This document shows positions 1 through 9,334 of a DNA stretch of 64,000 nt, one piece after another. The DNA comes from Chitinophaga pinensis (GTDB lineage Bacteria; Bacteroidota; Bacteroidia; Flavobacteriales_D; Crocinitomicaceae): the NCBI GenBank assembly GCA_945883825.1, contig CAMCYF010000004.1:30205-94204 (forward strand), written 5' to 3'. Position 1 is the first letter of the stretch. The number at the start of each line of letters is the position of its first letter. Below the pieces are notes generated by a model, which made no database searches, was not told where the DNA came from, and was given only the letters and a program-made list of their open reading frames with translations. Made by a program: the position numbers and the translations under genes.

Positions 1-1359
1 GCCTTTAATCGTGTAAATTCCTGAAGGAATATCAAGGCTTAATCGAGCCTGGCCATTGCCTAAATGATGTTCAGAAACTTGCAGACCCAATGCATTGATC
101 ACCGTATAGGTTGAAGGTAAATTGTTTTCTATAACAAGTTGACTACCATCAAACCAAGCATGCCAATTCTGATTCAATTCAGAAATAGACGCAGGATTAT
201 CTAAGACAACTTTAGTAACATAGGTGAGAATGTTTTGACATGAATCGTTGTAAATCGCATAGTTTACCAAGCCCCGTGTAATGTCATCGTAGCCATCGTA
301 GATTCCGTTTTCGATGACTGTTGAATCTTGTGAACAAAAGCAGTTTAAATTGACTTGGTAGTTTTTATCGGTTAAATTTTCTAGGTTATGAATGCTGTTG
401 TTGCAAATGCTGTTGTTGTCGATGATGGTAGAGTTAGGATTATATGCCGTTACTTGAATGCCAATGCCATTTCCATTGATTTGATTTTGACTCACTATGC
501 ATGCGTCTCCAATTTTCATGGCGATGGTGTTGTTAAAGAAAGTGGAATTTGTTATTTCACAACTAGAATTACCTTCAATACCCGTCCCATTTCCCTCAAA
601 ATAGCAATTGTTAACGTTTATGTTAGAACTTTCAGCAAAGCCAAAGGTATTATTCAGAAATTGACAATTTTGAATGTTTCCCTGAGATCCAATTATGTTA
701 TTTTGGTTTCCAACAAAGGTGCAATTGGTTACATTGATGTTGTTAGACCAAGTGAATGAGCAAAAGTTATTAGAAAACATACAATTAGTTGCAGTAAGAG
801 TACCATATTGGATTTGTGCTGCTTGTCCGACACCATTTGATTCAAATGTACAGTTGTTGTAGATCAAGTCGGCATTCAACTGAAGGGCATAATTATTCGA
901 CCTGAAATAACATTCATCAAAGGTATAGCTTACGCCTGGTTGAGGAATGTCGTTGTAAATTCCATAAAATGAATTATGCAATTCGAAATGATTTAATTGA
1001 ACAGTACCCCCTTGACTGCCTTTGATTCGAATCCCTTCCCAATTGTAAGAGCCAGTAGTGTTGTTTGTACTTTTAAAAACAACTGGTATATTGCTTGTTC
1101 CATCTGCAATTAGTGTTCCGCGGACTTCTAAATAAATAAAATTACCAGTATTGAAAGTGGTATCAGCGGTACAAATTACCTGCACGCCAGGTTCGATAGT
1201 TAGTGTTCTGTTTGGAAAAATTACAATGGATCCAGTAACCATATATGGGCTACCTGCCAATGTCCATGTTGTATTTTGGTAGATGCCACCAGAAACATTG
1301 GTTTGAGCAAATATTGAAAAGGAACAAAGTGCTGCTAAAAAAAATAAGGTAGTTTTCAT
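1..1359 (-). CDS. Secreted beta-helix repeat protein, T9SS cargo (3' end cut by window edge)
   Basis: I translated this by hand because the ORF track omits it; the frame is open from an ATG at 1359 to base 1, with no stop inside the window. It starts with a signal peptide (MKTTLFFLAALCSFSIFAQ). The body is rich in short N-x-C/N-N-x-F turns (for example ITNSTFFNN, IQNCQFLNN), typical of right-handed parallel beta-helix (NosD/pectate-lyase-like) proteins. The last visible residues (LDIPSGIYTIKG) look like the end of a T9SS type A sorting domain, so only a few residues are probably missing. It begins 3 bp after the stop of a clear paralogue (1363..2763) and is probably co-transcribed with it. 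Substrate or ligand is unknown. Confidence 0.85.
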   Translation of the reverse strand, partial: MKTTLFFLAALCSFSIFAQTNVSGGIYQNTTWTLAGSPYMVTGSIVIFPNRTLTIEPGVQVICTADTTFNTGNFIYLEVRGTLIADGTSNIPVVFKSTNNTTGSYNWEGIRIKGSQGGTVQLNHFELHNSFYGIYNDIPQPGVSYTFDECYFRSNNYALQLNADLIYNNCTFESNGVGQAAQIQYGTLTATNCMFSNNFCSFTWSNNINVTNCTFVGNQNNIIGSQGNIQNCQFLNNTFGFAESSNINVNNCYFEGNGTGIEGNSSCEITNSTFFNNTIAMKIGDACIVSQNQINGNGIGIQVTAYNPNSTIIDNNSICNNSIHNLENLTDKNYQVNLNCFCSQDSTVIENGIYDGYDDITRGLVNYAIYNDSCQNILTYVTKVVLDNPASISELNQNWHAWFDGSQLVIENNLPSTYTVINALGLQVSEHHLGNGQARLSLDIPSGIYTIKG

Positions 1360-1362
1360 ATC

Positions 1363-2763
1363 CTATTGGTATTTGATAAATTTTTGATTTGCTGAGGTTT
1401 GATTAACTCTATTTATAATGAGGAATCCAGGATTTAGATCAGATACATTGAATTTATTTAGGGCGAAAGACTTCAAAATAAGAACTTTTCCATTTAAGTC
1501 GGAGATCTCTATTTCATCGATAGTTTCAGCGCTAAGGAATGTGAGCGTATTTCCCACTGGATTTTCAAAAGTAAAATCTTCAATTTCGTTCGTAGAAAGC
1601 GAAGCAACCTGATTGAATTTTAACACCGTGCCAAGTAGGATGGTGCAAGAAGAGTCAAATATTTGGTAATTGATTAGTCCTTTTGTTATATCGTCGTATC
1701 CATCTATGATTGATTGTTCAATTCCCGCAGAATCAAGGCTACAAAAGCAGTTGGTTAACAGCGAATAATTTACATTAGTGTTGTTATTAATATTGTAGTT
1801 GATGTTTTCGCAAATTTCATTGTTGGTAATAATGGGAGCATTTTCGATGCTTGATATACCTGAAATTCTTACGCCTCCCATATTATTCTTGATTTGGTTG
1901 TTTACTAGCTCAGTCAAAACAGAAACGTCAACTGCAACTTCATTGTAACTGAATACATTGTTGCTAATTTTACATCCGTAGGAGCTTTGAATACCAGTAA
2001 CGTTATCTAAAAAAGTACAATTTTCAATTTTTCCGTTGTTAGGAAAATTTATCGCGGTACCGTTGTTAAGGAACTGACAATTCGTAATCGACATAGAATC
2101 GAAAACACCTGCAGAAAAAACAAGCGCGTTTGTATTTTCTAAAAACGTTGTCCCCGTCATCGTAAAGGATGTACTGTAGGCATTAATGGCGGTTCCATTG
2201 TCTTTAAAAACACAATTATTGACAGTGAAGTAGCTCCAACCATAAACTGCAGAATTGTTTCCTATAAATTGACAATTGTTCAAAACAGTTTCATTTCCTA
2301 CAGTTACAGCTTGTCCACAATGGTTAAAAGAACAATTAGTATAGGAATAAAGGGCAAGTGGAGATTCGTAATTAAAAGGAACTTGCGCATTGGACATAGA
2401 GAAATGATTTGCATTTAAGACACCCCCTTGAGATGAAGTACATACAAATCCAATCCAACCGATGTTGCTCGTGTCGTTTAGAGTGCGGATCGTTATCGGT
2501 AACTGATTGTTTCCCAACATATTTATAGTCCCTCTGGTTTCAATGTAAAGGGAAGCATCGATATCATTGTTGATTAAAATTTCCACCCCAGGATCAATGG
2601 TTAAGGTGTTTCCGGGAAAGACCACAACGGAACCTGTCACCACATATGGGCTGTTATTAATACTCCAATTTGTATTTTGGTAAATCCCACCCGAAACGAA
2701 TGTTTGAGCCTGTACGGTGGCACATAACATAAAACCAATAAAACCTAAAAATATAATTTTCAT
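1363..2763 (-). CDS. Secreted right-handed beta-helix protein, probable T9SS cargo
   Basis: The 466-residue protein has a signal peptide (ending TVQAQ), then a long stretch of beta-helix rungs with repeated N-N-C-x-F/F-x-N-N patterns. A linker containing DGYDDITKGLINY is almost identical in the downstream paralogue (DGYDDITRGLVNY). The final ~75 residues resemble a degenerate T9SS sorting domain (EISDLNGKVLI ... NPGFLIINR). The N-terminal VSGGIYQNTNW and VVVFPGNTLTIDPGV segments are also shared with the neighbour. The two genes are therefore a tandem duplication. The fold suggests surface carbohydrate binding or adhesion; no catalytic site was recognised. Confidence 0.85.
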   Translation of the reverse strand: MKIIFLGFIGFMLCATVQAQTFVSGGIYQNTNWSINNSPYVVTGSVVVFPGNTLTIDPGVEILINNDIDASLYIETRGTINMLGNNQLPITIRTLNDTSNIGWIGFVCTSSQGGVLNANHFSMSNAQVPFNYESPLALYSYTNCSFNHCGQAVTVGNETVLNNCQFIGNNSAVYGWSYFTVNNCVFKDNGTAINAYSTSFTMTGTTFLENTNALVFSAGVFDSMSITNCQFLNNGTAINFPNNGKIENCTFLDNVTGIQSSYGCKISNNVFSYNEVAVDVSVLTELVNNQIKNNMGGVRISGISSIENAPIITNNEICENINYNINNNTNVNYSLLTNCFCSLDSAGIEQSIIDGYDDITKGLINYQIFDSSCTILLGTVLKFNQVASLSTNEIEDFTFENPVGNTLTFLSAETIDEIEISDLNGKVLILKSFALNKFNVSDLNPGFLIINRVNQTSANQKFIKYQ

Positions 2764-2853
2764 AGCATGTTTTTCAAGATAACAAATTTAAAGAATTAAT
2801 TGTTTTCAAATTTTAATAATATGTATGATAAGTCAGATAGACTAATACGGCCC

Positions 2854-4209
2854 CTACTTCCCAATACAAAACTTACTAAAGATATTACCTAACAAATCAT
2901 CAGTAGATATATCTCCTGTAATCGTTCCTAAGTGATACATTGCTTGGCGAATATCCATGGCAATAAAATCTGCGCTTGTAGCATCTTCTAAACCAATATG
3001 TGCTTTCTCAAGAGTTTCAGAGGTTTTTAGCAGGGCCTCATAGTGACGCGCAGAAGAAACAATGGTTTCATTTTGCAAATCAAAATTACTTACAACAAGT
3101 GCAACTAAACTATTTTTTAATTCTTCTATTCCAGTTCCTGTTTTAGCGCTAACACAAAGTCCTTCAGGGTTTAACTTGGGATTCAAATCAGCTTTATTAA
3201 CTAAAAGAAGAATGTGTTTTTCGGGAAATTGTGTTTTTAATTTCGCTACCCAAATGGTTGTGGCAGAAAGTGAACTCGTATCATTGGCAACAGCTAAACA
3301 GAGCACAATACTTGCTTGATCAATCTTTTGCTGAGATCGAGCAATTCCCATAGCTTCAATGGTTTCTTCAGTTTCGCGGATGCCTGCTGTGTCAATTAAG
3401 CGAAAAAGAATTCCATCGATATTCAGTGTTTCCTCAATTACATCTCTTGTTGTTCCGGGAATGTTGCTCACAATAGCCCGTTCTTCACCCAATAATTGAT
3501 TTAAAAGTGTACTTTTTCCGGTATTTGGAGCGCCAACCAAGGCTACAGGAACACCATTTTTAAGGGCATTTCCTAAGTCAAAGGATTTCGCTAAGCGCTT
3601 AATAATTTCCAAAACTTCTGAAATCAATATTTTGAGTGCGCTGCGATCGGCAAATTCTACATCTTCTTCTGAGAAATCGAGTTCCAATTCAATGAGAGAA
3701 GCAAAATGGATAAGTTTATCGCGTAGGTCTTTTAATTCGGTGGAGAAATTGCCGCGTAATTGCCTTAAAGCAACTAAATGTGCTTGCCGTGATTGTGAAG
3801 CTATAAGGTCTGCAATGGCTTCCGCTTGTGATAAATCGAGCTTTCCATTTAAAAAAGCACGTCTTGTAAATTCACCGGGTTCTGCTAAACGACAGCCTGC
3901 TGCGCAAAGTGCTTGTAAAATTTGTTGCTGAATATAAGGCGATGCGTGGCAAGAGATTTCTACACTTTCTTCGCCTGTAAAACTTTTACCTTCGCTAAAT
4001 ACAGAGACTAAAACCTCATCAATTAAAGTTTTATCGGGTGCTGAGAAAAGTCCAAAGTGACTTGTATGAGATGCTTTATCTTGAAGCGGTTTGCTAAAAA
4101 ATTGTTCCGTTAACACGAGTGATTTCGTTCCAGAAATACGAATGAGAGCAATCGCTCCGATACCATTTGGAGTAGCTAGAGCACAAATAGTATCATCAGT
4201 TTGAAACAT
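2854..4209 (-). CDS. mnmE: tRNA uridine-5-carboxymethylaminomethyl modification GTPase MnmE
   Basis: MnmE, with MnmG, modifies U34 in the wobble position of certain tRNAs. The 451-residue protein has the normal family length. An N-terminal tetrahydrofolate-binding domain starts with the family-typical TICALATPNGIGAIALIRISG. The embedded G domain shows G1 GAPNTGKST at about residues 226-234, the G2/G3 region IPGTTRDV and DTAGIRET, and G4 NKAD. The C-terminus is the diagnostic CIGK with the essential cysteine. The start at MFQTDDTICA fits the family. It is transcribed away from a small conserved gene, and a -7 box (TACATTTG) lies about 32 bp upstream of the start. Confidence 0.97.
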   Translation of the reverse strand: MFQTDDTICALATPNGIGAIALIRISGTKSLVLTEQFFSKPLQDKASHTSHFGLFSAPDKTLIDEVLVSVFSEGKSFTGEESVEISCHASPYIQQQILQALCAAGCRLAEPGEFTRRAFLNGKLDLSQAEAIADLIASQSRQAHLVALRQLRGNFSTELKDLRDKLIHFASLIELELDFSEEDVEFADRSALKILISEVLEIIKRLAKSFDLGNALKNGVPVALVGAPNTGKSTLLNQLLGEERAIVSNIPGTTRDVIEETLNIDGILFRLIDTAGIRETEETIEAMGIARSQQKIDQASIVLCLAVANDTSSLSATTIWVAKLKTQFPEKHILLLVNKADLNPKLNPEGLCVSAKTGTGIEELKNSLVALVVSNFDLQNETIVSSARHYEALLKTSETLEKAHIGLEDATSADFIAMDIRQAMYHLGTITGDISTDDLLGNIFSKFCIGK

Positions 4210-4241
4210 TTGACAAAGTTAAAGAAACAAAGTACCGATTG

Positions 4242-4268
4242 CAAATGTACAAGGAACTTAGATTTCAA
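4242..4268 (-). promoter_or_regulatory. Candidate mnmE promoter (Bacteroidota type)
   Basis: Read on the minus strand, TTG (4268-4266), a 16-bp spacer and TACATTTG (4249-4242) match the Bacteroidota -33/-7 pattern TTG...TAnnTTTG, although the spacer is slightly short. The mnmE start lies about 32 bp downstream. Confidence 0.5.
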
Positions 4269-4302
4269 GAAAAATAACAAAGTCCTTTCAAGACATTTGA
4301 TG

Positions 4303-4310
4303 TACCTTTG
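4303..4310 (+). promoter_or_regulatory. -7 box directly before the start of the 4315 gene
   Basis: TACCTTTG matches the Bacteroidota -7 consensus TAnnTTTG and ends only 4 nt before the ATG at 4315. Transcription would begin at or next to the start codon, so the mRNA may be leaderless. No convincing -33 TTG was found at normal spacing. Confidence 0.45.
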
Positions 4311-4314
4311 CACC

Positions 4315-4668
4315 ATGGATCACGACATAGAATTACGTTTTCAAAAATTAAAAACCCATCTTGAACTTACCTTTGGAGAGGGAATGGACCTGCAAGCTAT
4401 GCTTTTTCTTATTGGCGTAAATGAATTAGGCTTGGGCTACAAAAATTTTTCCAAACAAGAGAAAACAGATTTATTTCACATTGCAATTTGTACACTTTTA
4501 GAACCTTATGGTTACTATAAATTTGAGGGAAGAGATGAAGAATCATGGCCGCACTTTAAACTTTTAAAAACACTTCCTCCTTTGGAGCACAGAGAACAGC
4601 AGCACCTCATGAAGCAGTCAATGCTCGACTATTTTATCGCCAACGATTATTATTCTGAGGATGCTTAA
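4315..4668 (+). CDS. Small conserved protein of unknown function
   Basis: The ORF track starts at 4201. I prefer the internal ATG at 4315 (MDHDIELRFQKLK, 117 residues), because the upstream part overlaps the mnmE start, is basic and low-complexity, and contains the TACCTTTG promoter box. The protein is soluble and acidic with no signal peptide or membrane segment. It is predicted to be mostly helical, with a recognisable ELGLGYKNFSKQEKTDL segment and a C-terminal DYFIANDYYSEDA. It looks like one of the conserved Bacteroidota orphan proteins, but I cannot assign a function. Its stop overlaps the stop of the convergent porZ gene by 4 bp. Confidence 0.75.
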   Translation: MDHDIELRFQKLKTHLELTFGEGMDLQAMLFLIGVNELGLGYKNFSKQEKTDLFHIAICTLLEPYGYYKFEGRDEESWPHFKLLKTLPPLEHREQQHLMKQSMLDYFIANDYYSEDA

Positions 4669-6980
4669 CGGATAACCAAGACTTTGCCAACTTTTTCGTC
4701 TTTTCCTTCATTTGTGGCAGTCCAAATAATGTAAACACCACTTGCAACTGCATCTCCTCCTAATGTTTTAACATCCCAAGTTGCTGTGCCTCCATTAGAG
4801 GTAGTTTTGTAGACTAAATTACCGGCAATATCTGTAATTTTCACATCTGAATTGTAGCGGATTCCTTGAATTGTTACTACTCCGGCATAATTTGGTCGCA
4901 CTGGATTAGGAAAAACTTTTGTTGTAGCGTACTCGGGGTCTTCATATGTTGCATTTGTACGATAAGAAACCAAGCCCTTGTCTGTAATAATAAATAATTC
5001 TCCAGTAGTTTGATCCAATTTTAAATCAAGAATATTATCTGAGATCAAGGGTGAATTTTTTGTGGTATGCTGCTCCAAAATTTCAGATCCGTCTTGGGAA
5101 AGTAATAAAATACCCGCAGTAGCTGTAGCCATCCACTTCCGATTACCACCATCGACTTCAATATCTGTTATGTGGGTATTTCCAAGAAGATATTCAACAT
5201 TTCCCTCAAACTCTACTTTTATGCGCTGTGCGTCATATTCCCCTGCGGTGGCTGTAAATGCTGAATTTGCGTTGTAAAGTATTGCAAAACCTGCATCTGT
5301 GCCAATCCAAATTTCCCCATCAAAATCTGCGGCCAATGCAGTGACATTTTGTGAAGGAAGATCACCTGAAAAAACACCAGTCCTTAAATTAATGTATGCA
5401 TCATCTGATGGATCTGCAAGGGAATTGTTTGTAGAATAACCAAAAATGCCGTCACTAATTGTTGCAAACCAAATATTTCCATCAAAATCTACAATCATTT
5501 TTTTTGTAAACTTATTTCGTGCTGAGGCACCAAGATCATAGTTATACCAAACACCATTGTTATCCATTACATTAAGAGGTTTTAGCGTGTAGCCATTTAA
5601 AGCCCATAAATTTCCACTGCCATCATAACAAACATCAGAAACAAGTGTCCAAGTAGTTCCCAATGACATGATTTCTAAAGTAGAATTCGAGGCATTAAAA
5701 TTTTGCACATTACCATTATTAAGCACCGACAATGGAAATTCAGAAAAGGTGCAAACGGCAGATTGCTCGCTATTTTTTGGATTGATCGAAACATCTAAGA
5801 AATCCCAGATATTTTGATTTTGCCAACTTGGCACTTGCTCTAAGTTAATATTACTCCACTCCTCATCTTCAAAAAAGTGAATGCCACTTTTATAAAATGA
5901 AGGACCATTTCCAGATAATCCGCCAGAAGCGATTGCTAATTTTCCATCATTAACATCCATTGAATAAAAATCCTTGTTTTTAGTACCTGAAACACTAATT
6001 ATTTGAAAGTTAAATTCATCGGGATAAAACATAAGTCCAATATTTTTATCTGCTGACCATAAACCTGTGGAATTTAAAACAGAGTTTGCAACAGAAAACC
6101 ATTGGTTGAAATTTGAGGCACTGTATCCTGCTGTTTGGAGCAAATTAGCATTGAAAAGTGAAATTCCACCTTCTTTATTTACATGTAAATAAGAGTCACT
6201 TGTCGAAATAGAATTAATTTCAAGTGAAAACGGCGAAGGTGCAAAGACTTCTTTACCATTGCTTGTTAAACGATAAAGCGTATCAGAACCATACGATGGT
6301 GTTTTAAAAAGGACAAAGAAAATAGTATTAAAGTTCTCTAATCCTGCATAAAAATTTGTAGAAATTTGCGGTAATCGCATGTCGGTAGTCCATTGAGCGG
6401 GATCCGGCAAGGCGGGATCAGTATAAATTGCATATAGTAATTTTGAAGGAGTAAGAGCAAAAAGTGTATCTGCTTTTAAGGCAACATCCACTATTTTTTC
6501 TAAACCATCTGTTGGGTAGTACGTATCTTTAATTTCTTTTTTTACATCATTAATTTTTACAATAGAAAAATCAGTCGCTGCTAGAATAAAATCACCATTT
6601 CTCCTGAATGAATTAATTTTTTTTGAATAGGGAATCGAAGCTAATTTTAAAGCAGGAATGTTATAAATCTCTCCTTCTTTTAGAACATCAATATTCCCAT
6701 TTTTATATCCTATATACAATTGATTTGTTTCAGCGTAAAAATAAAGAGTCGAAATTTCAATGTCTGAAAGCCCATTGATAGCGGTCCATAATTTCTTTTC
6801 TTTTGAAGCTATGTCGTATTCAAACAAGCCGTTTTCAAAAGCTGTAAAAACTGTAGATTCTGATGCTGCAATTGCTATTGCTTTGCTTGTTGCAGAATGA
6901 AAGCGCCATGTTCCTGTACTAATTTGGGCTTGTGATTTTATGAATAGTAAAAAAGAAAAAACAATCAGTAGAATTTTCAT
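4665..6980 (-). CDS. porZ: PorZ-like T9SS-associated beta-propeller protein
   Basis: This 771-residue secreted protein has a signal peptide (ending KSQAQ). It is followed by GTWRFHSATSKAIAIA and ATENGLFEYD-like propeller blades (here TAFENGLFEYDI), the N-terminal signature of PorZ. The body is a two-component-regulator-like double propeller (repeated motifs such as GNIWFATISDGIFGY and GEIWIGTDAGFAILY). A T9SS type A sorting domain closes it (VFPNPVRPNY ... GVYIIWTATNEGKDEKVGKVLVIR). PorZ is known in Porphyromonas as a T9SS attachment-complex component that binds A-LPS and helps anchor cargo. It is encoded alone here, convergent with the small gene at 4315. The paralogue-level assignment rests on architecture only. 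Confidence 0.8.
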   Translation of the reverse strand: MKILLIVFSFLLFIKSQAQISTGTWRFHSATSKAIAIAASESTVFTAFENGLFEYDIASKEKKLWTAINGLSDIEISTLYFYAETNQLYIGYKNGNIDVLKEGEIYNIPALKLASIPYSKKINSFRRNGDFILAATDFSIVKINDVKKEIKDTYYPTDGLEKIVDVALKADTLFALTPSKLLYAIYTDPALPDPAQWTTDMRLPQISTNFYAGLENFNTIFFVLFKTPSYGSDTLYRLTSNGKEVFAPSPFSLEINSISTSDSYLHVNKEGGISLFNANLLQTAGYSASNFNQWFSVANSVLNSTGLWSADKNIGLMFYPDEFNFQIISVSGTKNKDFYSMDVNDGKLAIASGGLSGNGPSFYKSGIHFFEDEEWSNINLEQVPSWQNQNIWDFLDVSINPKNSEQSAVCTFSEFPLSVLNNGNVQNFNASNSTLEIMSLGTTWTLVSDVCYDGSGNLWALNGYTLKPLNVMDNNGVWYNYDLGASARNKFTKKMIVDFDGNIWFATISDGIFGYSTNNSLADPSDDAYINLRTGVFSGDLPSQNVTALAADFDGEIWIGTDAGFAILYNANSAFTATAGEYDAQRIKVEFEGNVEYLLGNTHITDIEVDGGNRKWMATATAGILLLSQDGSEILEQHTTKNSPLISDNILDLKLDQTTGELFIITDKGLVSYRTNATYEDPEYATTKVFPNPVRPNYAGVVTIQGIRYNSDVKITDIAGNLVYKTTSNGGTATWDVKTLGGDAVASGVYIIWTATNEGKDEKVGKVLVIR

Positions 6981-7198
6981 GGGAATCTTGTTCTTTCAAC
7001 CAACGATTAAATATAATTTATGTTGTATTGAGTTCATTATTTTAACTCAAAAGAATTTATAAAAACAACTCCGTTTTCATTTTCCCAAATAGAGTATAAA
7101 TCTAGTGGACGAATTAATAGATTATCAACCTACTTTACTTGCTTCTTTTTTTCACACCGAATAGGAATAAGTTATTTGAGTAAGAATTAGTTTGTGTT

Positions 7199-9334
7199 TT
7201 AAAAATAGCATGTCGTTCGTCCTCGTTTGAAAAATAGCAAAGTTAGAAAAAGGTATAAAATCACACCTGCCCACATCGAAATACTTACAAAACTAGCGCG
7301 AATCACATTTTTTGGCTCAAAACTGAATTCAAGTGTGCTTTTCCCCTTGGGAAGATCGACAGCCATGAATGTTTCACTCACTTTGACAACAGGAAAGGAC
7401 TTTCCGTTTACTTTCGCTGTCCAAGATGGATGGTAATTTTGTAGATATATGAATTTCCTAGCATCGGGCAATTCTGTGTGAAGTATTAACTCATTAGGAG
7501 AAAAGGTCTCCACCCAAAATTTTTGCGCCGAAAGCGTATCGATCGTTGTTGTATCGATATGATTGTTTTTATCCAATCGCTCAGCAAAAAAATAGACAGG
7601 ATACTGAATCAATTTGTCAAATTCACCAGTCTCAATCGCACGTGCCATATTTCTATATGTATATGGGCTGATTCCGTCGTAAGTCGGTCGCTTAAAATAA
7701 ATGGATAAGTTCTTCCAAAGTTGGTCAAAATGCTGACTTTGGTCTGCGTCATTAAACGTTGTAAGTGGCAGCGTTGATGACGGTATTGGAAATCCTTCAG
7801 GCAGCGTATCCATGCCAACGGAGGCGTCATTCAAGGATCGATCGTAGAGGACAGTCGCGTATTGATTCATCCATGTAAACGAAACGATTTCCATTATAAA
7901 TACAAGTAGAAACGCTTTTTTCCAGCCAAATGCAGTATCACCGAATAACTTGAATTTGCGCATCAATAAAAATAATCCCATGAGTAAAATGAGCACGCCA
8001 GTTTGAAGAAAAATCAATTCATTGATCTGTGCCACATTTATAAAATGCAACCAGCCAATCGTGAAGATTTGCAAGAATTTGTATTGTTCAACACCTGAGA
8101 AGAGGAAGAGATTAGAGATTACAAAACAGATGATGGCGAAGAGAAGTTGACGGGTGAAAAGTTTCCGTGCCTGTAATGATTGACTCAGGTAGTGCAACGA
8201 AAATCCTGCTGAGAAAAGAAAGAAAAACAAGGCAAATAATCTGAACAGCGATGGAAAACGGAACAAATCCATGAAGGGAAGATAGGTTGTCCATGTACGA
8301 ACAGGCAGGGATTGTCCCATTGAAATCAAAAGAAATAATATCCCAATTCCAAAGAAGATTTTTACATTTTTTGGAGCATCTTTTCGAAACAATAACGCTA
8401 AAATCGTCAGCAAGAGCAATACGCCAAAATACGCATTGGTCATCGAGAAATCGACTCCCCAGAATGCCTGATCGTTCTTTGTTGTCGCCAGTGGATAGAT
8501 GAAAGAAATGAGTGCCTCGGGCGAGAACGATCCTTCCAAGGTATTCCAAACATCTGCTCTTTCATTCAGACCGGTACCCCGAGTAATGAGTGGAGCCATG
8601 TCGAAGGCGGCAATTAAAACCACAGAACTCATTAGTAGAAAGATGACAGACGAAATTCCAAAAAACAGCCATTGTTTCTGATAGTGGGCGTAATTTTTAG
8701 CGCGAATTTGCCTCACAGATTCAACGATAAAAAATCCAAGGAGTATGTAGATCGTGACAATGAACATGCCCGGATATCCACCAGAAAGTTGCAAAAACAA
8801 GACGAGTGCCAATTGCAATCCAGATCGAAAGCTTGGGGTTTGTTGAACGCGCAGAAAATACATCACTACCCAAGGAAGCCACGCTGCGCTGACCACCCAT
8901 CCAAGGTGCTGCGCGTTGCCAATCATGACACCCGAAAGCATATAACCCGTTGCGCACGAGAGTAATGCAACACGGGCAAGTCCAAATTGCTTGAGTAAAA
9001 AATAGAAGCCCAATCCGCCCAAATAGAGGTGCAGCAGGTATTCAAAATGTAGGCTTCCCATCGAATAGCCACCAAATAGAGCAGCAACGCCCCAACTGAC
9101 TGGATACCATGTACCAGGATCGCCCATTTGCGAAAAACCTCCGTTGATAAAGGGATTCCAAAGTGGTAGTTGATTCTGAGAAAGCATATCTGTTATGAAG
9201 TATTTCCATGGAAGGTACAAATCCATTGCGTCCCATTTCATCACAGCAATTCCAAACACGAGCGGCCAAAGTGCCACAACGAGTACCGCAAGGAGAATCA
9301 AAGAATCGAAATACGTTGAACGCTGTTGTTTCAT
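7199..9334 (-). CDS. YfhO-family polytopic membrane protein (GT-C-like glycosyltransferase)
   Basis: This 711-residue protein starts at MKQQRSTYFD; the track's earlier ATG at 9352 lies upstream of a possible -7 box. It has about a dozen transmembrane helices. After the first one comes an acidic motif (MKWDAMDLYLPW) and then LPLWNPFINGGFSQMGDP, both typical of YfhO-family proteins. A C-terminal periplasmic domain (ISPYTYRNMARAIETGEFDKL ... YHPSWTAKVNGK) is followed by a last helix. In Bacillus, YfhO transfers GlcNAc from a lipid carrier made by CsbB to lipoteichoic acid; here the acceptor is unknown. The G+C content is visibly higher than its surroundings (sampled lines 40-60%), suggesting foreign origin. 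It lies downstream of a GT2 gene cluster. Confidence 0.8.
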   Translation of the reverse strand: MKQQRSTYFDSLILLAVLVVALWPLVFGIAVMKWDAMDLYLPWKYFITDMLSQNQLPLWNPFINGGFSQMGDPGTWYPVSWGVAALFGGYSMGSLHFEYLLHLYLGGLGFYFLLKQFGLARVALLSCATGYMLSGVMIGNAQHLGWVVSAAWLPWVVMYFLRVQQTPSFRSGLQLALVLFLQLSGGYPGMFIVTIYILLGFFIVESVRQIRAKNYAHYQKQWLFFGISSVIFLLMSSVVLIAAFDMAPLITRGTGLNERADVWNTLEGSFSPEALISFIYPLATTKNDQAFWGVDFSMTNAYFGVLLLLTILALLFRKDAPKNVKIFFGIGILFLLISMGQSLPVRTWTTYLPFMDLFRFPSLFRLFALFFFLFSAGFSLHYLSQSLQARKLFTRQLLFAIICFVISNLFLFSGVEQYKFLQIFTIGWLHFINVAQINELIFLQTGVLILLMGLFLLMRKFKLFGDTAFGWKKAFLLVFIMEIVSFTWMNQYATVLYDRSLNDASVGMDTLPEGFPIPSSTLPLTTFNDADQSQHFDQLWKNLSIYFKRPTYDGISPYTYRNMARAIETGEFDKLIQYPVYFFAERLDKNNHIDTTTIDTLSAQKFWVETFSPNELILHTELPDARKFIYLQNYHPSWTAKVNGKSFPVVKVSETFMAVDLPKGKSTLEFSFEPKNVIRASFVSISMWAGVILYLFLTLLFFKRGRTTCYF

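Noticed and set aside
388-759. Plus-strand 123-residue ORF
   Set aside because: It lies antisense inside the open minus-strand beta-helix gene (1-1359), which has a signal peptide and repeat structure; the plus ORF is low-complexity and unsupported.
4201-4314. Upstream extension of the 117-residue protein
   Set aside because: The added 38 residues overlap mnmE, are basic and unlike a protein domain, and contain the probable promoter box just before the ATG at 4315.
8112-8549. Minus-strand 145-residue ORF and several others in 7.2-9.4 kb
   Set aside because: They are alternate frames of the YfhO-like gene, whose higher G+C reduces stop codons. None has a start region or motif of its own.
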